From positions 113,903,213-113,967,212 of the forward strand of contig CM077163.1 of NCBI GenBank assembly GCA_039583875.1: DNA of 64,000 nucleotides, given 5' to 3'. The position numbers and the translations under genes are program-made. Source of the stretch: Platanthera guangdongensis (Eukaryota > Streptophyta > Magnoliopsida > Asparagales > Orchidaceae). Of the stretch, positions 10,930 to 21,359 are shown one piece after another (within the stretch, counting starts at the first letter, position 1; the number at the start of each line of letters is the position of its first letter). The notes under the pieces are model-generated. The model was not told the DNA's origin. It did no database searches and was given only the letters and a program-made list of their open reading frames with translations.

Positions 10930-13125
10930 TATAACACCTCCTATCCATCACATAGCATATAGCAGTAGGTCAGGTCGGGGACCGATGCCATATACCACAG
11001 ACAGACCGGGCGGTTACTCAATGGAAACCATCCAACTAATATCAACGTCCTACACAGAGCATTCTAGTGGAAGCAATTTTAATGGTTGTATTAATAAAGA
11101 ACCCAACACGAGCATGAATGTCCACTAACAAGCCACGGAATGAACGTACAAATACACAAGTACGGTGGCCTTAAGGCCTTACAATTGTTTACTCAAATAG
11201 AAGTGTTTTCCAAACCTCGGCACGCAGGCCGGCCTTACATGAATAAAATAAAACACTAAGCATTAGGCCTTCGAGGGCTAGCACAGCAACTTGGGCTTTA
11301 GCCCATTATTTACTGCTCGGCTCCACAGCACCTGCATGCACAATCCACTGCAACGATGGCAAACCAAAGCAACGGTCAGCAATGTTGACCAAATTATAAC
11401 GATCCCGCCGCAACTCGGGGCGGCGATGCTCCTTCCCTGCACTTTATTAGCATAACCAAGTAGTATATATATACATTTCATCACAGGCATTGGCACGCAC
11501 GGCCACACGCCCCGTGCACTAAGGGCACATTCTCTGTAAACCGGTCAATGTCACGTCAATTTAAGCCATAGACACCCTGGTCTCACCACCGTCACTTTGA
11601 CGGCCAAACTATGAGCATTTTGTCTTCCCGGCAAAGGTCACGTGAATTTAAGCCGTAGACTGCCGAAGACCCTCATCTATGCTAACGGCTCACACCGAAC
11701 GACATAGAACGGGTACGGTTCCGCCTAACCCATGCTCACATCGCAACGACAATTTAAGCCATATGTGCGGGTCAAACTTCTCTAAGTCCCATTTCCATCA
11801 CACATTTCACATAACCCGGTTATGTTCAAGTTGGCTCCCAGGCCACCATGTTTGCAGAATCACGCATCTGCCCAATTTTCCGGGTACACCTTGAAGTTAA
11901 TCCCCAAGGCTCCCTGCCGCAATCTACCGCGTAGAAAACCCGAAAACAACCAATTGCACAGAGTCTTCTCCGACAATTTATGCAATGTAACATCATCGAT
12001 CCAGGCCAACTTGTCCGGGTAGGCTTCACACATCATGCCTATATCCGTTCTCAATTACGGACTCTACATGTACACAACGGGGACTATTCATGTCTACCCA
12101 AAGGAATGCCTCAAACTCACCGCAAACTCGCGAGAGTGGGCTTCCCTATGCAAAAGAAGTAGAGCTTCACATGCTCAAGTAGAGAATCATTACCCAGCAT
12201 TTTTCCTTGGCGCCATGGAAATGTAAGCGGATGAAAAGCACCGCACTCTCCTTGCCTCCATAGATCCGAAGTCGGCTCGCGATTTGGAGCTACGAAGCTC
12301 CGCCGGTGACCGGATCTAGGCTTCTTCTTCCTCCTTTGCTCTCCCCTCTCTCTAGACTTAGAAAGAGGACAACTCAAGTGAAATGAGGGTTTCAAAGGCC
12401 CAATCCCGGGTATATCCAAGCACTAGCAACCCCCAGCCCTCGGATCCCAAATTAAAGAAATGAACGGCCACGATCCGTAGCTGAAAAGCAAAACCTGCAC
12501 CGAACACGTCCTGCGACACGCCCATGTCTAGGGCCATGTCCCTCATTCGCCGTCAAAATCAACGCGTCTCGAAAAACACACGGGCACCCGACACGCCCGT
12601 ATTTGACCTGACACGCCCGTTTCAGCCAGTACACTCCCGTGTTCCCGGGCGTGTTCCTCCGTCAACACAGGACAAACACCAACCCGAGACTCACACGGGT
12701 CTTGGACACGCCCATGTCCAATATGACACGCCCGTGTCAAACTCGAACACGCTTGGGCTCCAGGCCGTGTTCACTGTCTCGACACTTCGTCGACCGCAGT
12801 TCGTCGACCAGCCGACACGACCTTGGACACACCCGTGTCCTAGGCTGTGTTCCCTGTCTCGACACATCGTCGATCAAAAATCGTCGACTTCCCTGGCAGA
12901 TCGTCGACATGAGCTCGACATGCCCTGAGACACGCCCGTGTCTCAGGCTGTGTTCGCTGCTCGACGATCGTCGACTCCAGAATTCGTCGACCTCTCGGCC
13001 AAATCGACGACCCAAACACTACACGCCCTGGGACATGCTCGTATCCCAGGCCGTGTGCCCCTTGCCAAATACCAAATTTGGCTCAGAACGCCTCCCGTCG
13101 CTCTTTTGAGTTTTGGGGCGTTACA
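10930..13125 (-). repeat. 5' LTR of gypsy element F
   Basis: On the minus strand the LTR begins TGTAACGCCCC at 13,125 and ends near GTGTTATA at 10,930, where the original ending was probably GTGTTACA as in F'. Its length is about 2.2 kb. The first ~600 bases (12,560-13,120) hold a dense mix of GACACGCCCGTGTC and TCGTCGA palindromes. The remaining ~1.5 kb has short open frames only, none with recognisable homology. It matches 1-652 and, more loosely, the LTR at 19,279-21,359. Confidence 0.85.
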
Positions 13126-13581
13126 TATAACTTCATCGAATGGAGTTCAGAATTCCATGTTTTTTGGATTTAAGAATGTTGAAGTAATGTGTCCAGAAAT
13201 CGTCGACCTCAGAATTGGGTTAGTCGACCTGTGAACTAGTTTCGTCGAGCTAAGAGCTTCTAACTGCTACTTGATAAATCTTCCCAAGACTGTGGTCTAA
13301 GTTCGTCGAGCTGAGAAGTTGAGTTCGTCGACTGGAGTGTGATCCTGGACTTAGAATACTTAGATGTTTCTGGAACAAGATGTTGAAGTAGAATACCCAG
13401 CAATTGTCGACCTAAGAACTAAGTTCGTCGAGCTCAGCTCAGAGAATTTTCTCTGAGTTCGTCGAGCTGAGCACAGCTTTCATCGACCTGAGTTCGACGA
13501 GCGTCGAACTCATTTTCCTGAGTCTTTGAAATCTCTAAGTCTTGAGTCTTTTTACATTCTTTTGATGGAGTATCCATGCAG
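13126..13581 (-). repeat. LTR fragment of a J-like Sirevirus (I), inverted
   Basis: The reverse complement follows the J LTR from about 7,200 to 7,570: the lead-in with AAGACTTAGAGATTTCAA-like text, then GAGTTCGACG and many TCGACGAA/TCGTCGAGCT words. F inserted into it at 13,125/13,126, and H begins at 13,582, so only about 456 bases remain. It has no coding capacity. Confidence 0.75.
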
Positions 13582-14285
13582 TGTTGATTGCAAGGACAGG
13601 GCCTAAACTCTGGGACACAAACATTGATAAGCCCGGAATCTGCGACCTGCCCGCGCAGCTTTCCAGACCGGGCGGCCTGCCTACTCAAGCCGCCAAGCCT
13701 CCCAAGCCGGGCGGTCTCCATGTCAGGCCCCTGCCAACGCCGACCCTGCTCAGCGACAAGGCCCAAGGACCCAGCCGTCAGCTCGCACGGAGGAATCCGC
13801 CAGGCCGCGCGGCTTCCCTCCTTTCTTGTTTCTTTCTCTTTTGCTTCCCCTCACCTCTGCCCGGTTCTCCTGTACCCCGGGCAGCCGGTAACTTTAGCCC
13901 TGCCCGTTTGGGCAGGCCCCCGAGCCTATAAATAGGGGGAGGGTGCACTCCCCAAGACACGCTGACTGGGATCCAGTAGCTCGCCTGTTAAGAGCTGCGG
14001 TCTCAAGTCTAGTGTATTGCGGCTTGTAGCCCAGCCGGCTTCTTCTTTTACTCGTTGTAACTGTTTCTTATTTGAAGTAAAGGAAAGCCCGCCGCAAGAG
14101 TGGCATTTAAGCCGCGGCGGGCGAACTCTGCTGTTACCGCTGCCAGCGGCCCCCTTTTCCGGTCCTTTAGCCGCGACCGCTAGTAACCGATTGGTCGACA
14201 GTCTTCTCCTTTCCTCCCCTATTCCCCGGTGTTCGAACCGTTAGCTGGTGGTGCCCGACTCCCTGTCCGTTTTCGTGCATCAACA
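13582..14285 (+). repeat. 5' LTR of element H
   Basis: The LTR starts TGTTGATTGCAAGG at 13,582 and ends GTGCATCAACA at 14,285; the ends are inverted repeats (TGTTGAT/ATCAACA). A TATA box is at 13,927. The sequence is GC-rich with GCCGGGCGG words. The 3' limit is inferred from the inverted ends, because no second copy exists for comparison and the following bases do not give a standard primer-binding site. Confidence 0.55.
13927..13934 (+). promoter_or_regulatory. TATA box of H LTR
   Basis: TATAAATA in the context CCTATAAATAGGGGG is a strong plant TATA box. It sits about 345 bases into the LTR and about 630 bases upstream of gag. Confidence 0.7.
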
Positions 14286-14560
14286 GTTAACACGCGACCT
14301 TCAGATCTCGACTAATCGATGAAATCAGCGGTCTAGCTAATTAGACCCCTCTATCCTCTAGAGTTCGGCGGCCTGTCGAGCAAGCCGCGGTTTCGCCGGC
14401 TAAGGTTTTCAGCCCGCCTCCAGTGCTGTAGAACCTAGCTTTCTATCCGCTCTCTTTTCAGCCGGTCTTCTTATCGGTTTGCAGTATCGTCTAGCCGCCA
14501 CATTAAGCCGCCGCTGTTCTGCGGTCTCTTGAAAAAGTTCGGCTATTCTTTCTTTTCAGG

Positions 14561-15670
14561 ATGAATCCTGCAAAGGGCCATGGTAAATCAAGCTGCATCT
14601 CAGTGACTACAGATCTCTCAGAAGTGCAGGATTGCTCGTATTTTAATAGTGAGGTCGTTGACCCTCATAGAGAAATTTTTGCAAACAGTGTTGAGCGTGG
14701 ACTAAAATCTGTTGCAAATGAACCTCTTTGTGAGGAAGAAGAAGAGGCCCCTTCTCCATTCATTAATCGAATTCAGTGGGATACTGTCTCCGATGACTTC
14801 AGAGTACCGCGTCTCCCGGAGTATTCTGGATGTGATGATCCGTTTTCTCATCTGCAAGCTTTTGAATCAGCTATTTCATTGAGAAAAGTGTCAAATGGAG
14901 TAAAATGCAAACTCTTCGTTATATCTTTTGGCAATGTTGCAAGAGAATGGTTTTATAGCCTCCCACCTCGATCAGTAACCAGCTTTAAGGATCTTCGAAG
15001 TCAATTTATTTCTAGATTCGCTATTTACAGGAAGCGGAAAAGAGACGTTGGAGCTCTCTTCCGAATCAAGCAAGGAATTGACGAGTCTAATCCAGATTTT
15101 GTTGATCGGTTTCAAAAGGAGGTTTTAGATATTTGTAGCGTCCATCAAGACTATTACTTGTATGCTTTCATAAACACACTTCAAGAAGGCCCATTGAAAT
15201 TCAAGCTCACCACAAAATATCCCAAGAGCTACGGAGATCTTATTGATATAGTTAATACATTCATAATGGGCGAAGAGGCCAATAAAGGTTATGTTTCATT
15301 TCTGAATCAAATGGCCAAACAATCTCAAGGGACTTCTGGTCAACAGCAATCTACTTCCTCACAAGATGTTTTGCAAGTTGAATATTCCAAGTCTCCTTAT
15401 ATTCTCCAGGATAAAACTCCAAAGTATGAAAAAGGTTCAGGTAAGTATGTTAAGTTTAAAATTCATATGAAAGATCTTTTGATAATCATTCAGGGAATGC
15501 CTGAGTTCAAGAAGCCTCGGCGTATGAAATCCAAAATCAAGTATCGGCACGAGCAACTTTTTTGCAAGTATCATAAAGATACTGGTCATCTAGCAGAAGA
15601 TTGCATAGCTCTCAGGGAATTGGCTAATCAACTTGTAAGAGCTGGAAAGCTGCAAGAATATGTTATTTAG
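14561..15670 (+). CDS. gag: Intact Tat-type Gag protein of element H
   Basis: This is one of the few unbroken retroelement ORFs in the window: 369 codons from ATG 14,561 to TAG 15,668. Residues ~65-230 match the plant retrotransposon gag fold, with P-R-L-P-E-Y-S-G, DPFSHLQAFE, the REWFYSLPPRSVTSF block, then RSQFISRF and RFQKEV. Near the C-terminus, CKYHKDTGHLAEDC is the C-x2-H-x5-H-x4-C knuckle typical of Tat/Ogre gag. Gag builds the particle and binds RNA; H would need enzymes from a related autonomous element. TTCTTTCTTTTCAG just before the ATG resembles a splice acceptor, so the leader may be spliced. Codon use is more A/T-rich than the GC-rich flanks. It is recognised by motif, not by database search. 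Confidence 0.85.
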   Translation: MNPAKGHGKSSCISVTTDLSEVQDCSYFNSEVVDPHREIFANSVERGLKSVANEPLCEEEEEAPSPFINRIQWDTVSDDFRVPRLPEYSGCDDPFSHLQAFESAISLRKVSNGVKCKLFVISFGNVAREWFYSLPPRSVTSFKDLRSQFISRFAIYRKRKRDVGALFRIKQGIDESNPDFVDRFQKEVLDICSVHQDYYLYAFINTLQEGPLKFKLTTKYPKSYGDLIDIVNTFIMGEEANKGYVSFLNQMAKQSQGTSGQQQSTSSQDVLQVEYSKSPYILQDKTPKYEKGSGKYVKFKIHMKDLLIIIQGMPEFKKPRRMKSKIKYRHEQLFCKYHKDTGHLAEDCIALRELANQLVRAGKLQEYVI

Positions 15671-15944
15671 TAACTCTCTAAGGCAATCTTCCATTCAAGA
15701 AGTGATTCCACTTTCTTTCTATAAAGAAAAGTGCTTATGTTCAGAATAGTACATAACATCTCCTTCACAATCGGTATTAATGAGGCATGAAAAAACTACA
15801 GATATATATCCTTTGTCACTTCCTTAACATCATGCAAATGTTACCTTTTCATTTGAAGCTTATTTTTAGCTTTCCCCTTTTTATGCCTATATGCATGCAT
15901 GTAGGGGCAAGAGCCCCTTTCGAATTCTTAAGCCCTTCACATCC
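15671..15944 (+). other. Non-coding spacer downstream of H gag
   Basis: This is T-rich sequence without a supported gene or repeat. It links gag to the tandem repeat. Confidence 0.5.
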
Positions 15945-16225
15945 CGCTTGACTTCAGTCACAGACAGGCATTACGTACTTGTCCCGCTTGACCTTCGTCG
16001 CAGACATTGCGTACTTGTCCTGCTTGACTTCAGTCGCAGATGTGTAGTGGGTTTTCCGCTTGGCCTTCAGTCGCAGACATTGCGTACCCGTCACGCATGA
16101 CTTCAGTCACAGATAGGCATTACGTACTTGTCCCGCTTGACCTTCATCACAGACATTGCGTACTTGTCCTGCTTGACTTCAGTCGCAGACGTTGCGTACT
16201 TGTCCCGCTTGACATCGGTCATGGA
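15945..16225 (+). repeat. ~36-bp tandem repeat in H
   Basis: About seven units of ~36 bases carry the core GTACTTGTCCCGCTTGAC followed by TTCAGTCGCAGACATTGC-like text. The first four units seem to start again after ~144 bases, giving a higher-order repeat. No protein role is evident. Confidence 0.75.
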
Positions 16226-17250
16226 TTTTAAGAATTTCGATCTCGCTTATGTGTTCTTTGTGTGGAAAGCAATGCCACACGCACCTGCCCACATTGACAC
16301 ATAAGTGCATGTCTTCACCTATTTTTGCAGGACAACACGCGCCTATCCGCTATCTCGCGGCTTTATTAAGCGGCCTGTGCAGGTTGTATAATTAATTACA
16401 CAAGCCGCCCGGTTTCAGTTTCCGGCTTAAGTTTTTTAAACTTTCCTGTTCCTACCTGCCGGATTATCCTTAATATATTTGGGAACTCGGCCGACTTACG
16501 TCCGCCTATCCGCTATTCAGTATCTTATTTGGCTCAAATATATCAGTTGCCGGTTTGTTATTCATCTGGAAAGGAAGTCGCCCGACCTGCGTCTGGCACT
16601 TAATTCCTGGCTTTGATCTGTCGGCTTATGGTATTAATTATATTAGATAATCAGCGAACTGTCGTCACAATAATTCCCGGCTTCCATATGCCTATATCGG
16701 CCTGTATTATCAGAAGCCGAAGCTTGTTTCTCTATTCTTGTTCCTTTAATCAAATGGGCGATTCGTTTCAGAGTTCGCCCTAGCCGCAATCTAATATTTC
16801 AATGTTGTGGATGTCTGGCGACTGCGACAAGTGGCCGCGCGGCTTAGCGGTCACGGTTTATGTATGAGCAAGCCGCGGTAATTCAGCCCTTCCAGCAGAT
16901 AACGTTGAATAATTCATTAAGGAAAATTGCGGTTTAAGTTATTAGCCGCTCGGCTTATCGTCGACGTGCACTCCGGTATAAACCGCAGGAAAATATCTCT
17001 CTCTTGCGGATAGCTTTGTTGTAGTCGCAGCGCAAACTCAGCGGGTTTACATACTTATATTTTAAATCGGAAGCTAAACTGAGACCGCGCGGACTTAGTC
17101 AAGTAAGAAAAGTGAGATGTAACAAAAAGAAAGGTAAAAATGCCTTCATTACCATTTCATTAAATATTACAAAGTCCTAATCGCGCGGTTACAAAAACAA
17201 TACCGCCGATTTCAAAAAAGTTCAAAATACAAAAACAGGTTATAGATTTT
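16226..17250 (+). other. Non-coding part of H
   Basis: I see no gene here. GC-rich words such as GCCGCCCGG, AAGCCGCGG and CGGCTTA recur and resemble those in the LTR and leader of H, which supports it belonging to the same element. A pyrimidine run ending TTTTTGCAG near 16,330 resembles a splice acceptor. Confidence 0.45.
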
Positions 17251-17526
17251 CTAATCGCCCGGTTTGAGCTTCTTAGTCGCAGGAGGGTCCAAATCACTGC
17301 CATCGCCAATGTCGACGGATGATAGAGAGTATCCGCTGCTAGTTGCGGAGCTCGCTGAACTGCCAGAAGTTGTCGAGTCTGGCCGCGCGGTCTCCGATTC
17401 TTGGCCGCCGGACTCAGGCGATGTGCGTGGACTCCGGCTTCCCTGCCCGACCTCTTCCACCGCGTCTCCGACCACCTCGCCGACTTCTTCCCCGACCTTG
17501 GCTTTGCCAGGGGTGAATTACTCCAT
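17251..17526 (-). pseudogene. Antisense acidic, serine-rich ORF (possible Tat aORF)
   Basis: The minus strand reads from ATG at 17,526, with a TAA at the third codon, to TAG at 17,251, about 91 codons in all. The sequence has a V/E/G-rich start (EEVGEVVGDAVEEVGQG), a serine/threonine-rich middle and a basic tail, PATKKLKPGD, like a short nuclear localisation signal. Tat-lineage gypsy elements are known to carry extra ORFs in antisense orientation near the 3' end, some acting in the nucleus. Position and composition fit, but no family match can be claimed. It could also be a chance frame in GC-rich DNA. Confidence 0.3.
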
Positions 17527-17589
17527 AGCGTAATAGTGGAGACGAATAAACTATCAAGGGTCGTAAACACCTCCTCGTAACACGCACTT

Positions 17590-18936
17590 GTAGCAGTCGC
17601 TAGAACGGCTCAAACACAACTTTATCTAACAAAGAAGAAGCTCATCCACACACATCATGATCAAGAAATCACCACACAAAATCATAGCAAGACCTTGAGC
17701 AAAACATGGTTATTAAACCTGAAACATACTAGCACAAGTTCAGGTTAAAGTAAATCAAAGAAAAGAGGGGGAGAAACAAAACTAAGCACTCGAAAGCTCT
17801 CCAAGATTCACGGTCAGAAGTGAGGGTTGTTGAGCCTCATCCTATCTTGGTCTTTGGAAGGTATCCAGGATCCGGAAGGGCTGTCACTTCCTTCTTCACA
17901 CCCGTCTTCTTCGTGTTTTGGTCACTGATTCGGATCAGAGCGAAATGCTTCACAAGTTCTGCAACTAAGAACTCAAACAGTAGCTTGGAGGTCGACAATG
18001 GCGATGACGGTCGGAGACAATGCTTTAACAAGCTCTTTGGAGGAGAATGGGTAGCCGGATCAACCCTCCAATGAGGAGAGAGAAAATGATGGCTGGAGAG
18101 ACGAGTTCTTGCTCCAAGGGGCAGAAACGGCAGGGGATAACGGAGATAGATCCCGGTCCAGAAGAAATCTGCGGCTTAAATAGTAAAAGTCAGAAAAAAT
18201 GGTCACGCACGGTCTGGCGCACAACCGTGCGTGAACCGTGCGATATTAATATCCAGAAAATGCCTGGGGAAGAAGAAGTGTTGACCCATGCGTTTTCCAT
18301 GTCGCACGGGCGGTTCCGCCTGTGCGTGAAGGACATCGCACGGGTAGCGATAGAGTGCAAGAAAATAGAAACATACCGGAAAACCGCACATTTTACTCGC
18401 GCACGGGCGCAACCACTAGTGCGTGAACAACACACACGATTAGCCACAGAACGGAATAAACTGGGAAGCTACAGGTAATTCGTGTGTTTTCTTCGCGCAT
18501 GGTTTTGAATAAACCGTGCATCAACCGTGCGAGAGGAAATTCAGCGAGCTCAGCTCGACGGTCTTCCAGCCGACTACAACGCACAAATTCACGCAAACTG
18601 TGTGTGAAAGAAACACACGACTGTGCGTTTTCCTTGAGACAAAATTCATGCCTTGGGGGAAAATGCACCACCTGCACAAAATATAAACTCACAAAGGAGG
18701 ACACTCCAGCAATCAACAAAATGCAATAAAAACTACCTTAACGAGCCCTGGGGAGCACCAAGTGCATACCCCCAGCAATCGAATGCGCAATTGCGCACCC
18801 ATGGGCTAGAAAAGTGCACTAAACGTGAAACGTAGTAGGAACGAAATATCAATGAAAACAACCGAAAAGTGAAGTGCAATTTCATTAAAATTAGCCCATA
18901 TGAGTCCGCAAAACCCTATATAAACGGGACTCATCA
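17590..18936 (-). repeat. Candidate minus-strand LTR (G), perhaps solo
   Basis: On the minus strand the stretch starts TGATGAGTCCCG at 18,936 and may end GACTGCTACA at 17,590. A TATTTAA-type box lies near 18,180, followed by a leader-like purine-rich tract. Between about 18,195 and 18,560 words such as CCGTGCG and CGCACGGGC recur in both orientations, so this LTR also carries GC-rich inverted repeats. It interrupts the chromodomain of F' at 18,937. No matching TSD was found, so the boundary and the solo status are guesses. Confidence 0.35.
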
Positions 18937-19214
18937 GTGGTCTACACGACGTATTCCACATATCGATGTTGTGGAAGGCGGTGCAGGAGCCTTCACAAGT
19001 GATTGCGGTCGATCAGGTACCTGTTGATAGTGGGTTGACGACGAAGGTCAAGCCCGTTCACATTTAGGACTTTGAAGTCAAGCGGCTTTGTAACAAATAC
19101 ATTAGGATGGTCAAAGTCCGATGGGACAACTAGGATCATGAGGAGCTTTCATGGGATCGAGAGAAGACCATGCTTGAGGAGTATCCCGAGCTCTTTTACT
19201 CAGGTACCGTTTAA
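18937..19214 (+). pseudogene. pol: Integrase C-terminus and chromodomain of gypsy F' (fragment)
   Basis: The frame starts in the conserved LHDVFHIS motif that precedes chromodomains of Tekay-like elements. It runs through LSWDREKTMLEEYPELF to a TAA at 19,212. At least two stops interrupt it (near 19,060 and 19,125). The chromodomain-like tail of chromovirus integrases is thought to steer insertion to heterochromatin. Everything upstream is missing; candidate LTR G abuts it. Confidence 0.8.
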
Positions 19215-19252
19215 GTTTGAGTACTTTCTATTCCATAATTTCGGAATGAAAT

Positions 19253-19278
19253 TCATTTGGGGGGGGGGGGTGGGGAAT
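19253..19278 (+). other. Polypurine tract of F'
   Basis: A long G run plus GGGGAAT lies directly before the LTR start at 19,279. It is the primer site for plus-strand DNA. Confidence 0.7.
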
Positions 19279-21359
19279 TGTAATGCCCCAAAACTCGGAA
19301 ATGATCTGGTATAATCTTAAGGCCAATCTGGGGCCTGGCAAGGGTCACACGGCCTTGGACACGGGTGTTCCATGGTCGTGTCCTGCTACGAGTTCGAAGA
19401 TTTTCTGTGTGGTCTATGAAATGCATTTGATGATCCTAGGAGGTTGGGTACACGACCTGAGACATGGGCATGTCCATGTTCGTGTCCTGCTCTGTGTTAG
19501 TCGGGCTGTGTCGGGTGAGGAACACGGCCTGGAACACGGGCGTGTTCTGGTCGACACAGGCATGTCTAAGCCCATGTCCTCGTCGGGACGCGATGGTTTC
19601 CTGTATCGCTTGGGCAACACAACCTGCGACACGAGCGGGCCATAGGCTGACACGAGCATGTCAAGCTGTACCCGGGCGTATATGAGCCCGTGTCCTTTTT
19701 TGTGTTTGACGATCGTTTTCAGATTGTGAGACACGGCCTGTGACACGGGCGTGTTACAATCCGTGTTCTGCCCAGGAAGTTGATTTTAAGTGTGAATCGT
19801 GGTCGTTCATTTCCTTCTAATGGGATCCAAGGGCCCATACTTGTCCTTGCTGTTATAAGGCCGAGAATAGGGGGTGAAACCCTCATTTCTCTTTAGGTTT
19901 TCTATTTCTAAAAGTGTTTGAGAGAGTGGAGAGCAAGGAAGATGGAGAAGTGGAAATCCGGTCGCCGGTGGAGCTTCAGAGCCCCAAATCGCGTGCCGAG
20001 ACCAGATCCATGGAGGCAAGGCCGTTGCAGTGCTTTCCATCCAGCTAGTTTTCCATGGCGCCAAAGCGAACCTCTAGGGTAACGATTCTCTTCTTAGACA
20101 TGTGAAGTCCTCCTTCTTTCTACAACAGAAACCCTCTCTCACGAGTATGCGGTGAGTGTGAGGTGTTCCTTCGGGTGGATATGAATAGTCCCCCTAGTTT
20201 TGCATGTAGAGTCCGGAATCGAAGTACGGACATAGGCATGGTGTGTGAAGCCTACCCGGACAAGTTGGTCTGGATCAGTGATGTTTCATTATGCATGTAT
20301 AGCCGGAGAAGACTCTGTGTCGATGGTTGTTTTTCTGGTTTCTACATGTTAGATTGTTGCAGGGAGTCTTGGGGATTAACTCCAAGGTGCACCCGCAATT
20401 CTGGGGAGAAGGGAAGTTCTGCTGTATTGCTGGCCTGAGAGCCAGCCTTGTATATAATCAGGCTATGTACTGTTGTATGATCGATACTTTGGGATTCGAT
20501 GAAGCTTGTCCCGCGCCGACGGCTAACTGGTCGTAGCAAGGTGAGCAACGGGCTGGTGGATCCTTACCCTCTCCAAGTGGTTCGGTTAAAGCGAACTAAG
20601 GTACATGGGACTTGTCGATGGCTTGGAGAGTGAGTCTAGGCTTCGGTTGAAAGGACTTTAATGCTCACGTTATTTGCCATCCTGGGGGCGGTGGTGGACT
20701 GCAGAACGAGCTGGGTTCTGACCGGGTTCACTGAGTAAGTGCCCTGAGAATACGGGATGTGAGGTCGTACGGGCCTACACCTGTGGTGAAGTGTGCTGAT
20801 GTTGAACTTTAATTTTAATGTTTGGCTATGCTAATAAAGTGCAGGGAAGGAGCATTGCCGCCCTTAGTAAATGGGCGGGATCGTCATAATTTGGTCAGGT
20901 TTAGCGGACCGTTGCTTTGTTTGCCACCACTGCAGTGGAATGTTGATTGCAAGTGCTGCAGAGCCTAGTAGCAAGTAGCGGGCTGAAGCCCTGGATGCTG
21001 TGCAAGCCCTCGAAGGCCAAAGAAAATGTTAACTTTTATACTTATGTGTGGTCGGCCTGCGTGCCGATGTTTGGAAGACATTTATTATTTAAGTAAACTT
21101 TTTTATGGCCATAAGGCCAAGTACTTTGTGTATTTGTACGCTCATTCCTACTTTGGGTTTTTAGTGGGCATTCATGCTGTGGCTTGGGTTCTTATAACTG
21201 TTTTAATAAGCTTCTACTAGAATGCTCTAAGTTAGGACGCGTGTTTCTTCGGCAGTAATTCGGTATTAATATATAACTCCACTAGCTGTCCGTCGTATAT
21301 AGCGTGGGACCCTAGCCGGACCTTCTGTTATATCCCATGTGACGGATGTGGGTGTTACA
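19279..21359 (+). repeat. 3' LTR of gypsy element F'
   Basis: The LTR opens TGTAATGCCCCAAAAC and closes GTGTTACA at 21,359, about 2.08 kb. It is the same family as the LTR at 10,930-13,125 but in the opposite orientation. The first ~480 bases carry palindromes such as ACACGGGCGTGTT; the rest has no supported gene. Directly after it the RNase H coding sequence of E resumes, so F' seems to have inserted into E. Confidence 0.85.

Larger units (their letters stand above)
8977..13125 (-). mobile_element. Ty3/gypsy chromovirus-type element F, minus strand, 3' part deleted
   Basis: Read on the minus strand from 13,125: LTR (to 10,930), primer-binding site, gag with two zinc knuckles, a possible intron, protease remnants, and RT up to a K-L-D-L-K-S-G-like stretch, where copia J begins. 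The rest of RT, RNase H, integrase and chromodomain are gone. The 3' LTR survives only as the piece at 1-652. The LTR start (TGTAACGCCCC) and the RT sequence match the Tekay-like type seen in A and F'. The five bases beyond the 5' LTR (13,126-13,130, TATAA) would be one TSD copy; the other is out of the window. Confidence 0.85.
13582..17526 (+). mobile_element. Gag-only (TR-GAG-like) Ty3/gypsy Tat-type element H, 3' end missing
   Basis: H has an LTR with TGTTGAT...ATCAACA ends, a leader, an intact Tat-type gag, a tandem repeat, GC-rich non-coding DNA with recurring GCCGC/GGCGG words, and an antisense ORF. No protease, RT, RNase H or integrase similarity is seen in the ~1.9 kb after gag, so as it stands the element is non-autonomous. 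This resembles the published TR-GAG class (terminal-repeat elements with only gag). No second LTR copy was found by eye before the next unit, so the 3' end was probably lost. The 17,526 boundary is only the end of the antisense ORF and is uncertain. Confidence 0.6.

Noticed and set aside
13581..13960. Overlapping GC-rich frames in 13,434-13,960 as a host gene
   Set aside because: They overlap each other, span the LTR start and TATA box of H, and have proline/arginine-rich content typical of GC-rich non-coding DNA.
15441..15493. GTAAGTATG...CATTCAG inside H gag as an intron
   Set aside because: Only 53 bases, the frame reads through without a stop, and removal would shift the frame to an early stop.
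17584..18941. TSD for candidate LTR G
   Set aside because: The bases beside the two possible ends (CACTT and GTGGT) do not match, so no TSD is claimed.
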